Positions 6,938 through 13,854 of a stretch of DNA of 13,854 bases are shown here, in pieces. The notes under the pieces were generated by a model. It saw only the letters and a program-made list of their open reading frames with translations. It searched no databases and was not told the DNA's origin. Source of the DNA: Thermodesulfatator sp. (GTDB taxonomy: Bacteria; Desulfobacterota; Thermodesulfobacteria; Thermodesulfobacteriales; Thermodesulfobacteriaceae); assembly GCA_003978075.1 (NCBI GenBank), contig QOAM01000067.1:1-13854 (forward strand). The letters run 5' to 3'. The translations under genes and the position numbers were made by a program. Numbering within the stretch: the stretch's first letter is position 1; each line of letters opens with the position of its first letter.

Positions 6938-7705
6938 ATGGCGGGTCTCAAAGTCAATCCCCAGCTAGGGATGCTCGAGGCGCTCGAGGCGGGGCAGCTG
7001 CTTGAGCGCTGGCTGGCGGTGACCACCAACAACCTGGCCAATGTGGACACCCCGGGCTACAAGCGCGATCGTCTTTCCTTTCGGGAGTATTTCCTGCCCA
7101 AGATCGGCCCCAACTACCGGCGCATCTTCAAGGAGATCCGGGAATACACGGACTTCGACCAGGGGGAGCTGCATCCTACGGGAAATCCTCTGGATCTGGC
7201 CATTGTGGGGGAGGGCTTTTTCAAGGTCCTTACCCCGCAAGGCATAGCCTACACCCGGGCCGGGAACTTTATCCTGGATCGGGAGAACCGGCTGGTGACC
7301 CCTCAGGGCTGGCCGGTGCTGGCCGACGGGGCTCCGCTCATCCTGGATCCGGGGCTGGCCCGAGGGGGCCTCATCACCCTTCCCACCCAAAGGATCTTGA
7401 TCCACGATGACGGCACTGTCTCCGTGGACGGGACCACCGTGGCCCGTCTGGATGTGGTGACCTTTGACGACCTTTCCAAACTCAAAAAGGTGGGGCAGAA
7501 CCTCTTCCGGGCCGAAGGGGCCCACGAGCGCCCGGCGGAGAACTTCCAGATCCGCCAGGGGTATCTCGAGGGCTCCAATGTCAATCCCCTGACGGAAGTG
7601 GTGCACCTCATCGAGATCCATCGCCAGTTTGAGGCCATGCAGAAGGCCATCCGCAGTGAGGATGAGGCCACAGGCCGGCTGATGGAGACCACCGGAAGGG
7701 TCTAA
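6938..7705 (+). CDS. flgF: FlgF, flagellar proximal rod protein
   Basis: FlgF builds part of the flagellar rod that crosses the periplasm. The 255-residue protein has the N-terminal rod/hook signature NNLANVDTPGYKR (31-43), the central GEGFFKVLTPQG and AYTRAGNFILDRENRLVTPQG blocks of the FlgE/F/G group, and the C-terminal EGSNVNPLTEVVHLIEIHRQFEAMQKAI coiled-coil half. Its position directly before flgG supports FlgF. The start used is ATG 6938; the only other in-frame candidate, ATG 6971, would remove part of the N-terminal helix. The N-terminus is about eight residues longer than in enteric FlgF. With the sigma-54 start at about 6933, the upstream AGGTG (6931-6935) would be mostly outside the mRNA. 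Confidence 0.88.
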   Translation: MAGLKVNPQLGMLEALEAGQLLERWLAVTTNNLANVDTPGYKRDRLSFREYFLPKIGPNYRRIFKEIREYTDFDQGELHPTGNPLDLAIVGEGFFKVLTPQGIAYTRAGNFILDRENRLVTPQGWPVLADGAPLILDPGLARGGLITLPTQRILIHDDGTVSVDGTTVARLDVVTFDDLSKLKKVGQNLFRAEGAHERPAENFQIRQGYLEGSNVNPLTEVVHLIEIHRQFEAMQKAIRSEDEATGRLMETTGRV

Positions 7706-7714
7706 AAGGAGGTG
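7704..7714 (+). promoter_or_regulatory. Strong ribosome-binding site of flgG
   Basis: AAAAGGAGGTG, beginning in the flgF stop codon, is an almost full anti-Shine-Dalgarno match, placed 5 to 6 bases before the flgG ATG. It contrasts with flgF, which has no usable site on its predicted mRNA. FlgG is the more abundant distal rod protein, so a stronger site fits. Confidence 0.8.
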
Positions 7715-7719
7715 AAAAG

Positions 7720-8502
7720 ATGATTCGAGCGCTCTGGAGTGCGGCCACCGGGATGCAGGGGCAGCAGTTGAAGCTGGATACCATCACCAACAATCTGGCC
7801 AATGTGAACACCCCGGGGTTCAAGAAGTCGCGCGTGGACTTTGAGGATCTCTTTTACCAGAAACTCAAGATGGCTGGGGCCCAGACCGCCGAGGGCACCC
7901 AGGTGCCGGTGGGCATGGAGATCGGTCTGGGGGTGCGCCCGGTGGCCATCCACAAGCTCTTCACTCAGGGAGAGTACCAGCAGACCAACCAGGAGCTGGA
8001 CTGGGCCATTGAGGGCCGGGGGTTTTTCAAGGTCTTGGTGAACGGGGAGGAGCTTTACACGCGGGCCGGAAATTTCAAGATCGACCGCGACGGTTACATC
8101 GTCACCGCCGACGGGGCCCGGCTTCAGCCGGAGTTTGTGGTCCCCACCGGGACGGTGCGCATCGAGGTCACCCCAGACGGCATGATCTCGGCCCTCGATG
8201 CCCACGGGAATCCCCTGGCCCAGACGCAGCTCCTCCTCTACGACTTTCCCAACCCCGCGGGTCTGGACGCCATCGGCCGCAACCTCTATCGGGCCACCGA
8301 CGCTGCTGGAGATCCCATCGAGGGTAACCCCGGAACCCAGGGCCTGGGGACCATCGCTCAGGGCTACCTGGAGATGTCCAACGTGGATGTGGTGGAGGAG
8401 ATGGTCAACCTGATCATCACCCAGCGGGCTTATGAGGCCAATTCCAAGGGCGTCCTTACCGCGGATCAGATGCTGGAGATGGCCAATAATCTCAAGAGGT
8501 AG
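7720..8502 (+). CDS. flgG: FlgG, flagellar distal rod protein
   Basis: FlgG forms the distal rod, the shaft that turns inside the P and L rings. The 260 residues are exactly the family size. The N-terminal MIRALWSAATGMQGQQL and NNLANVNTPGFKKSR motif, the central blocks EGRGFFKVL and YTRAGNFKIDRDGYIVTADG, and the C-terminal QGYLEMSNVDVVEEMVNLI with TQRAYEANSK and DQMLEMANNL are textbook FlgG. It starts 14 bases after flgF and ends four bases before flgA. Confidence 0.97.
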   Translation: MIRALWSAATGMQGQQLKLDTITNNLANVNTPGFKKSRVDFEDLFYQKLKMAGAQTAEGTQVPVGMEIGLGVRPVAIHKLFTQGEYQQTNQELDWAIEGRGFFKVLVNGEELYTRAGNFKIDRDGYIVTADGARLQPEFVVPTGTVRIEVTPDGMISALDAHGNPLAQTQLLLYDFPNPAGLDAIGRNLYRATDAAGDPIEGNPGTQGLGTIAQGYLEMSNVDVVEEMVNLIITQRAYEANSKGVLTADQMLEMANNLKR

Positions 8503-8506
8503 GCTT

Positions 8507-9253
8507 ATGCGCAGGCCCCTGGATCTCCAGGAATGGCTTAAGGCCCTCTCTTTCCTGGGCTTTCTTCTCCTGTGGGGCCTTCTGGTCCTCCTCTGGACCG
8601 GGAGCTTCGTGCGGGCCCGGACCATCACCGAGGAGCACCTGCGGGAGGTCTTCCGCCAGAAAGTGCTTTCTGCCCTTCCCTGGCCGGAAGAGGAGATAGA
8701 AATCACCCGTTTTTCCGCACAGCCTCTCCCTCTCAAGGTGCCGGACCAGGCCGTGGAACGTGCCCGTCTCTCCGGCACGCCTCATCCCGGCTCCAACACC
8801 CTCCTGGTGGACTATCTGGTAAAAGGGCGCCTGGTGGCCCGGGTGCGGGCGCTGGGATTCGTGGAGGTGTGGGTGCCGGTGGTGGTCCTTAAAAGACCCC
8901 TTCCCCGGGGGGCCGTGCTTTCCGCCGCGGATCTGGCCCTGGAGCGGCGCCCCCTTACCCGTCTTCCTCAAGACGCCCTCTTTGATCTTAAGGAGGCCGT
9001 AGGTAAGGAGCTCCGGGTGGGGCTTCCGGCGGGACGCATCCTGCGCCAGACGCAGGTGAAGGTTCCCCCGCTGATAAAACGCAACCAGATCGTAAAGATC
9101 GTGGCCCGCAGCGCCCACCTCACCGTGGTGGCCCAGGGCCAGGCTCGGCAGGACGGCTGCCTAGGGGAGATCATTCGGGTGCGCAATCTCTCGAGCAAGA
9201 GAGAGATCTACGCCAGGGTGGCCGGACCGGGCGTGGTGGAGGTGACCTTCTGA
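8507..9253 (+). CDS. flgA: FlgA, P-ring assembly chaperone
   Basis: FlgA is a periplasmic chaperone that helps FlgI assemble into the P ring. The ATG at 8507 (248 residues) is preferred over upstream starts inside flgG because AGAGGTAGG precedes it and a hydrophobic export segment follows (about 13-31). A cleavage site is plausible after the SFVRA stretch near residue 37. The n-region before the hydrophobic core is unusually long, so the protein might stay anchored. The SAF domain spans about 126-188 (LKRPLPRGAVLSAADL, then LRVGLPAGRILRQTQV). The C-terminal part (KRNQIVKIVARSAHLTVVAQ, then GEIIRVRN) is the typical FlgA end. The stop overlaps the flgH ATG by one base (TGATG). Confidence 0.9.
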   Translation: MRRPLDLQEWLKALSFLGFLLLWGLLVLLWTGSFVRARTITEEHLREVFRQKVLSALPWPEEEIEITRFSAQPLPLKVPDQAVERARLSGTPHPGSNTLLVDYLVKGRLVARVRALGFVEVWVPVVVLKRPLPRGAVLSAADLALERRPLTRLPQDALFDLKEAVGKELRVGLPAGRILRQTQVKVPPLIKRNQIVKIVARSAHLTVVAQGQARQDGCLGEIIRVRNLSSKREIYARVAGPGVVEVTF

Positions 9254-9942
9254 TGCGTCGGATAGGGCTTCTGGTGGTGCTCCTGGGGCTTGCGGCCTGC
9301 GGCTATCGGCAGCCGGAGGCCATCGCCCCTCCGCCCCCGCCTAAGGTCTCCGAGGTGGCCTGGACCCCACGGACCCCCCTTTCCGAAGGTTCCATCTTTA
9401 CCGGAGGAGGGGTCTACTTTTTCGAGGATCATCGGGCCCGGCGAGTGGGGGATCTGGTAACCATCAAGATCGTGGAGACCTATCAGAGCAGCCAGCAGGT
9501 GGCCAATAAAGGGGCCCGTTCCACCGGCTTGAAGGCTGGCGTGGGGCGCTTCCTGGGGTTTGAAAAATATCTGGAGGAGCACAACCCCCGCTTTTCCGCG
9601 AGCCAGATGTTCGATTCCTCTTACAAATACAACCTGAACGCCCAGAGTCAGCAGAGTCGCAAGACGGCCATCCAGGCCACCATCACCGCCCGGGTGGTGC
9701 AGGTGCTGCCCAACGGGAACCTGGTGGTGCAGGCCAAGAGGGTGGTCAAGCAGGACGCGGATTTGGAGTACATCGTGCTTACCGGTATCGTGCGTCCCCA
9801 GGATATCGATGCCGACAACACCGTGCTTTCCACTCAGCTCTCGGATGTGACCCTGGAGTACAGTGGCCGCGGCCCCAACAAGGAGGTCATCCGGGGGCCA
9901 GGCTGGGTGACCCAGCTCCTGCACTGGATCTGGCTCTTTTAA
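9253..9942 (+). CDS. flgH: FlgH, flagellar L-ring lipoprotein
   Basis: FlgH forms the L ring, the rod bushing in the outer membrane. The 229-residue protein begins with a lipoprotein signal: positive MRR, a hydrophobic run and lipobox L13-A14-A15-C16, so C16 should be lipidated. The family blocks are GSIFTGGGVYFFEDHRARRVGDLVTIKIVE (about 46-75), KTAIQATITARVVQVLPNGNLVVQ in the middle and YIVLTGIVRPQDIDADNTVLS near the C-terminus. Translation is coupled to flgA through the TGATG junction. The presence of FlgH and FlgI together supports a Gram-negative host. Confidence 0.96.
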   Translation: MRRIGLLVVLLGLAACGYRQPEAIAPPPPPKVSEVAWTPRTPLSEGSIFTGGGVYFFEDHRARRVGDLVTIKIVETYQSSQQVANKGARSTGLKAGVGRFLGFEKYLEEHNPRFSASQMFDSSYKYNLNAQSQQSRKTAIQATITARVVQVLPNGNLVVQAKRVVKQDADLEYIVLTGIVRPQDIDADNTVLSTQLSDVTLEYSGRGPNKEVIRGPGWVTQLLHWIWLF

Positions 9943-9958
9943 GGAGGTGGAGGCATCC

Positions 9959-11050
9959 ATGAAGTCCACGGCCCTGGCCCTAGCCTTGTCCTTCGTGCTG
10001 GTGGGAGCCTTACAGGCCGCTCGCCTGAAGGACCTGGTGACCGTGGAAGGGGTGAGGGCCAACCAGCTCATCGGCTACGGACTGGTGGTGGGGCTCAAGG
10101 GCACCGGCGACGGTGACCAGACCAAGTTTACCGTGCAGTCCGTGGTGAACATGCTCCAGCGCTTCGGCATCCGGGTCCCACGGGCCCAGGTCAAGCTCAA
10201 GAATGTGGCTGCGGTCATGGTCACCGCAGAGCTTCCCCCCTTTGTCAAGCCCGGCCAGCGCATTGATGTCCTGGTCTCCTCCATCGGAGACGCCAAGAGC
10301 CTTCAGGGGGGGACCCTGCTCCTCACCCCCCTTCAGGGACCAGACGGAAAGGTCTATGCCTTGGCTCAGGGGCCGGTTTCCATCGGGGGCTTTGGGGCCG
10401 CCGGGGCTGGGGCCACCCTGCAGGTGAACCATCCCACCGCTGGGAGGGTCCCCGGGGGAGCGGTGGTGGAAAGGGCGGTGCCTGTGGATCTCAACGGCCG
10501 CGACCACCTCCTTCTTTCCTTCCGGGAGACGGATTTCACCACCGTGACCCGGGCGGTGGAGGCCATCAACGCCGCCCTCCACGGACCTTACGCCCAGGCC
10601 CTGGACGGCCGCACCCTCAAACTGGTGGTGCCGGCCCGCTACAGGGGCCGCACGGTGGAGCTCTTGGCCCGGGTGGGGGATCTGGAGATCGAGCCGGATG
10701 TCCCGGCCCGGGTGGTCATCGACGAACGCACCGGCACCGTGGTCATGGGGGAGAATGTGCGCATCTCCCGGGTGGCCGTGGCCCACGGAAACCTCTCGGT
10801 GGAGATCGTGGAAAGACCGCAGGTGGTGCAGCCTCAGCCCTTTGCCCGGGGGCGCACCGTGGTGGTGCCGCGCACCCAGATCAAGGCCAAGGCGGAGAAG
10901 GCCCGGGTGGTAGTGCTGGAGGAGGGAGCGAGCATCGGGGAGCTGGTGAGGGCGCTCAACGCCGTGGGAGCCACTCCGCGAGACCTCATCGCCGTGCTCC
11001 AGGCCATTAAGGCCGCCGGGGCCCTGCAGGCCGAACTGGTGATCCTGTGA
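9959..11050 (+). CDS. flgI: FlgI, flagellar P-ring protein
   Basis: FlgI makes the P ring in the peptidoglycan layer. The ATG at 9959 (363 residues) is chosen over an in-frame GTG at 9947, because that GTG lies inside the AAGGAGGTGGAGG ribosome-binding site (9941-9953). The protein then begins with a clean Sec signal peptide (MKSTALALALSFVLVGALQA) followed by ARLKDLVTVEG. Conserved blocks are NQLIGYGLVVGLKGTGDGD, VKLKNVAAVMVTAELPPF, RIDVLVSSIGDAKSLQGGTL, the PGGAVVER region, and VVMGENVRISRVAVAHGNLSV. The C-terminal VRALNAVGATPRDLIAVLQA repeat-like helices are typical. It lies 16 bases after flgH; its chaperone FlgA is two genes upstream. Confidence 0.96.
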   Translation: MKSTALALALSFVLVGALQAARLKDLVTVEGVRANQLIGYGLVVGLKGTGDGDQTKFTVQSVVNMLQRFGIRVPRAQVKLKNVAAVMVTAELPPFVKPGQRIDVLVSSIGDAKSLQGGTLLLTPLQGPDGKVYALAQGPVSIGGFGAAGAGATLQVNHPTAGRVPGGAVVERAVPVDLNGRDHLLLSFRETDFTTVTRAVEAINAALHGPYAQALDGRTLKLVVPARYRGRTVELLARVGDLEIEPDVPARVVIDERTGTVVMGENVRISRVAVAHGNLSVEIVERPQVVQPQPFARGRTVVVPRTQIKAKAEKARVVVLEEGASIGELVRALNAVGATPRDLIAVLQAIKAAGALQAELVIL

Positions 11051-11061
11051 GGTGACCCATA

Positions 11062-11412
11062 ATGAAGGTTGAGGGGAGCGGGTTCCAAGATCTTTATCGT
11101 CTGGAGAGCCTGGCCCGGAAGGATCCGCACCGGGCCTTGAAGAAAGCCTGTCAGGAATTCGAAGCCATCTTCTTAGAGACCCTCCTGCGGGACCTCGATC
11201 GCACGGTCATGCGTAGCGGCCTCTTTCCGGAGACTCTCGAGACCCGCCTTTACCGGGACTTTTACTACGAGGAACTGGCCCGGGAGCTTTCGGGAAAGGG
11301 CTTGGGCCTGGCGCAGATCCTTTACCGCCATCTTTCCCGGAAATTGCCCCAACCAGGGGAATTAAAGCTTTCCCCACCCTCTACCGAAAAAGGAGGTAGG
11401 AGAAATGGCTAA
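11062..11412 (+). CDS. flgJ: FlgJ-like rod-binding protein, no muramidase domain
   Basis: FlgJ caps the growing rod; in enterics it also carries a C-terminal peptidoglycan hydrolase. This 116-residue protein holds only the rod-binding half: CQEFEAIFLETLLRDLDRTV (about 30-49), SGLFPETLETRLYRDFYYEELARELSGKGLGLAQILYRHL (about 52-92). A short polar tail follows. The single-domain form is usual outside beta- and gammaproteobacteria, so this is not a truncation. GAGGTG, at the flgI stop, lies seven bases before the ATG. The 3' end overlaps flgN by eight bases. The hydrolase needed to open the cell wall must come from another gene. Confidence 0.88.
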   Translation: MKVEGSGFQDLYRLESLARKDPHRALKKACQEFEAIFLETLLRDLDRTVMRSGLFPETLETRLYRDFYYEELARELSGKGLGLAQILYRHLSRKLPQPGELKLSPPSTEKGGRRNG

Positions 11413-11728
11413 AAAGAACCTGCTGGAACTCAAAAAAGCGCTGGAGGAGGAGCGGGAGGCCCTGCTCAAGGGGGCTATCGAGAGTGTCCTCCGGACCGCT
11501 TCCTACAAGGCCCGGCTGGTGGAAAAGATCCGGGAGGAGGGCTTAAGCGAGGAGGACCGCCCCTTGCTGGAGGAGATCTTGCGTCTCAACGAGCGCAACA
11601 AGGCCCTGATCGAGGCCGGACTCTCCTTTGTGGAGGAGGCCTTCCACATCCTTTCCCGGGCCATGCAGCCGGAGATCACTTACGGGGGAGAGACCCGTGA
11701 GGCCCGTTTGATCTCCAAGGAGGCCTGA
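11405..11728 (+). CDS. flgN: FlgN-like export chaperone for hook-associated proteins
   Basis: FlgN binds the C-termini of FlgK and FlgL and guides them to the flagellar export gate. The 107-residue product is almost all alpha-helix and rich in Glu, Lys and Leu, with heptad-like patterns in the first half (about 5-60) and a conserved-looking LNERNKALIEAGLSFVEEAFHIL helix (about 60-82), where FlgN proteins carry their N-x2-N-x-L motif. AAAAAGGAGGT lies eight bases before the ATG. It sits between flgJ and flgK, next to its expected client. Sequence similarity in this family is low, so the call leans on position and helical pattern. Confidence 0.78.
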   Translation: MAKKNLLELKKALEEEREALLKGAIESVLRTASYKARLVEKIREEGLSEEDRPLLEEILRLNERNKALIEAGLSFVEEAFHILSRAMQPEITYGGETREARLISKEA

Positions 11729-11731
11729 GGG

Positions 11732-13854
11732 GTGGCCGGTCTTTCCAGCGCCCTCAACATCGCCAAGAACGCCCTCTTGGCCTTTCAGACCGAGCTCCAT
11801 GTCACCAGCCACAACGTGGCCAATGTGGACACCGAGGGCTACAGCCGTCAAAAAGTGGTCCTCAGCACCTATCCCCCTTCTCCCTCCCCGGTGGGACCCA
11901 TGGGAAGCGGGGTCAAGATCGACGGAATTAAGCGTTATTTCGACGCCTTCCTCGAGGCCAACCTCAACCTGCGGCGCTCGGAGCTAGGCCTCGTCTCCGC
12001 GGAGGAGACCGGGCTCAAACTGGTGGAAAACATCTTTAACGAGACCCAGGAGACCGGTCTCTCCAAGCTCCTCAACGACTTCTTTACCGCCTGGCAGACC
12101 CTTTCCAATCGGGCCGAGGGGTTTTCGGAAAGGCGCCTAGTGGTGGAAAAGGGGAAGCTTCTGGCGGAAAACCTGCGCACCAAGTTTCAGTCTCTACGGG
12201 ACCTGGAAGGGAACCTCGGCCTCAAACTCCAGGAGGTAGTCAATCGCATCAACGATCTGGCCCAGGAGATCGCCAAGCTCAATCTTCAGATTACGGCCAC
12301 GGAGACCGGGGGCTTTAAGGCCAACGATCTCCGGGATCAGCGCGATCGTCTTATTGCGGAGCTTTCCAAGCTGGCCCCCATCCACTACTTCGAGAACAAG
12401 GACGGGGCCTACAATGTGGTCCTGGGCCGAGGCTTTGACCTGGTGGATGTGGACCGTTCCTGGAAGCTGGAGCTTTCCGGCACCCGGGTCTACTGGGTGG
12501 GCCACCACGGAGAGCGGGCTCGCCTTACCGAGAAGGAAGTGGCCGGTGGAGAACTCGGGGGCTGGCTGCACCTGGTGGCCCAGATCTCCGACGAGTGGAA
12601 CCACGAGTATGTAAGCGGAACGCGCACCGCAGTCCGCCCCGACGGGAGCCTCCTCACGGAAGACACCACCTTTCAGGAGCTCAACCTCTCTGCCGGTGCA
12701 GAGTTTCGCTTTCAGGGCCAGGATCACTTCGGCCACCAGGTAAGCGGGGTTTTCCAGGTCACGGATCCCGCGCATCAGAACCTCCGGGATCTCCTGGAGG
12801 AGATTGAACGCGCCTTTGGTTTTACGGTCACGGCCCGGATCGAAGACGGCCGCCTGGTCCTCACCGACGCCTACCGAGGCCCTGGAAGGCTCTCCTTTCA
12901 GTTCACCCAGAGCCCCGTAGATTTCGGACGTTTCGACGACCCCTCCCAGAACTACCGGGTGAAGGAGATCAACCTCACGGGGAAACTTTACCGCTTTACC
13001 GAGGAACTCATCCGGACTATCAATCAGATCCATTCCCAAGGGGTGGGGCTTAAATTTTTTAGCGGCGAGGTCCGAGGGCTTTACCATACGGATGGTTACC
13101 TCAAGAATCTTCCCTTTTTCCTGGATCTCAACCGCGGGGGGAGTTTTTTCCTCTGGGTGAAAGATCCTCAGGGGGCCATTACTCCGGTGCGGGTGGAGTT
13201 CAACCTCCCGGCAGACGCCACCTTGCAGGACGTGGCGGCCACCGTAAATCAATCCCTGCAAAGACTAGGCTTTGACCCGAAGACCAGCGTGCAGGCGGCG
13301 GTGGAAAACGGGCGCCTGGTCTTTCAGGCCCAGGAGGGCTGGTCCTTCGCCTTCTCCAATGATACCTCCGGTATCCTGGCCTCCACGGGGATCAACACCT
13401 TCTTTGCCGGGATGGATGAGAGCATTGAGATCAACCCCCTGCTTTCCCTCCACCCGGAGTATGTGGCGGCGGCCCGTCTGGACCGCGAGGCCTGGCGCAG
13501 CAGCCCCGACCTTTTCAAGACCTACCGCAGCCGAGACACGGTCTCCGGAACGTACTCCGTGGGAGATGCCGCGGACTATCAACTCTACGTGCGGTTTTAC
13601 AACGCCCAGGGCCAGGTGGTGGAAGAGAAGTCCGTAACCGTGGCCTCCGGCGACACTTTGGGAGATGTAGTTTCCAAACTTAACCACTTGGAAGGATTTC
13701 GGGCCTACATCGATTCCTCGGGCCACCTGGTGCTCGAGATCGATCCCAACACCTCCAAACCCTACGCCCATTTCGAGCTGGGGGTGGAGGATCCGGAAAA
13801 TGAGGGAAAATTTTTGGCTTATTTGCGGGACCACGGCCTCTGGGTGCCGCAGTA
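11732..13854 (+). CDS. flgK: FlgK, hook-associated protein 1 (partial, runs off right edge)
   Basis: FlgK is the first of the two proteins joining hook and filament. The frame starts at GTG 11732-11734, eight bases after AAGGAGG (11717-11723) at the end of flgN, and stays open for 707 codons to the window edge. The N-terminal family motif is clear: SSALNIAKNALLAFQTEL followed by HNVANVDTEGYSRQ, then the helical D0/D1 region with NRINDLAQEIAKLNLQI and LRDQRDRLIAELSKL. The enteric protein has about 547 residues, and the conserved C-terminal helix has not been reached here. The surplus is in the middle: three similar stretches (about 315-390, 471-560, 614-685) of beta strands around a helix with a D-T/N-L-x-D-x2 pattern and an F/Y-x-aromatic strand. 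They resemble flagellin hook-IN motifs. They probably form extra surface domains at the junction. Confidence 0.93.
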   Translation, partial: MAGLSSALNIAKNALLAFQTELHVTSHNVANVDTEGYSRQKVVLSTYPPSPSPVGPMGSGVKIDGIKRYFDAFLEANLNLRRSELGLVSAEETGLKLVENIFNETQETGLSKLLNDFFTAWQTLSNRAEGFSERRLVVEKGKLLAENLRTKFQSLRDLEGNLGLKLQEVVNRINDLAQEIAKLNLQITATETGGFKANDLRDQRDRLIAELSKLAPIHYFENKDGAYNVVLGRGFDLVDVDRSWKLELSGTRVYWVGHHGERARLTEKEVAGGELGGWLHLVAQISDEWNHEYVSGTRTAVRPDGSLLTEDTTFQELNLSAGAEFRFQGQDHFGHQVSGVFQVTDPAHQNLRDLLEEIERAFGFTVTARIEDGRLVLTDAYRGPGRLSFQFTQSPVDFGRFDDPSQNYRVKEINLTGKLYRFTEELIRTINQIHSQGVGLKFFSGEVRGLYHTDGYLKNLPFFLDLNRGGSFFLWVKDPQGAITPVRVEFNLPADATLQDVAATVNQSLQRLGFDPKTSVQAAVENGRLVFQAQEGWSFAFSNDTSGILASTGINTFFAGMDESIEINPLLSLHPEYVAAARLDREAWRSSPDLFKTYRSRDTVSGTYSVGDAADYQLYVRFYNAQGQVVEEKSVTVASGDTLGDVVSKLNHLEGFRAYIDSSGHLVLEIDPNTSKPYAHFELGVEDPENEGKFLAYLRDHGLWVPQ

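Noticed and set aside
8432..8506. Upstream start for FlgA inside flgG, adding 25 residues
   Set aside because: The added Arg/Pro-rich residues are the out-of-frame reading of flgG and would bury the export signal. The ATG at 8507 has a good ribosome-binding site.
7702..8778. 358-codon open frame on the minus strand opposite flgG and flgA
   Set aside because: It lies antisense to the highly conserved flgG and spans the flgG-flgA junction. It has no family signature and no plausible promoter or ribosome-binding site.
9947..9958. GTG start for FlgI four codons upstream
   Set aside because: The GTG is part of the AAGGAGGTG ribosome-binding site; the ATG at 9959 gives a normal signal peptide.
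9208..10071. 287-codon minus-strand frame opposite flgH
   Set aside because: Antisense to a well-supported lipoprotein gene; the composition is that of a shadow frame.
12194..13261. 355-codon open frame on the minus strand opposite flgK
   Set aside because: The sense strand has clear FlgK sequence with a strong ribosome-binding site. The antisense product is rich in His, Gly and Pro with no recognisable motif, typical of a shadow frame in GC-rich DNA.

Overview
The window reads as part of the chromosome of a GC-rich, Gram-negative, flagellated bacterium. LPS export (LptF/LptG), periplasmic L-ring and P-ring proteins (FlgH, FlgI) and an AsmA-like envelope protein show an outer membrane. A textbook sigma-54 promoter heads the flagellar genes, and their order (flgF-G-A-H-I-J-N-K) resembles Desulfobacterota and Thermodesulfobacteria. 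The Arg/Glu/Leu-rich proteins and tight gene packing would suit a thermophilic member of that group, but this placement is inference from style and gene order, not from a marker gene.

Left part, minus strand (1-2949): a short non-coding-looking edge with three adjacent hairpins, then tRNA-Gly(CCC) with its own terminator and encoded CCA. Next come hemW (radical-SAM heme chaperone) and hyuB (hydantoinase B/oxoprolinase-type subunit), overlapping by 23 bases as one transcription unit read leftward. No hyuA partner lies next to hyuB within the window.

Middle, plus strand (3057-6812): lptF and lptG overlap by 4 bases and encode the two permease subunits of the LPS extractor. An AsmA-family envelope protein follows after a 61-base gap. 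The unit looks devoted to moving lipids to the outer membrane. It diverges from hyuB across about 107 bases.

Right part, plus strand (6938-13854): a flagellar rod/ring/hook-junction operon. A perfect GG-N10-GC sigma-54 promoter sits so close to the flgF ATG that the predicted leader is only about 5 bases. FlgF and FlgG (rod), FlgA (P-ring chaperone), FlgH (L ring, lipoprotein), FlgI (P ring), a short FlgJ (rod-binding domain only), a FlgN-like chaperone and FlgK (first hook-filament junction protein) follow with strong Shine-Dalgarno sites and tiny gaps or overlaps. FlgK is still open at the right edge after 707 codons and carries three similar beta/alpha modules, making it much larger than the enteric protein.

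I see no mobile element, CRISPR array, defence system or clearly novel system. The most interesting points are the near-leaderless sigma-54 start of flgF, the expanded FlgK, the unpaired hyuB coupled to hemW, and the tandem hairpins at the left edge. No stretch above 300 bases lacks a gene.
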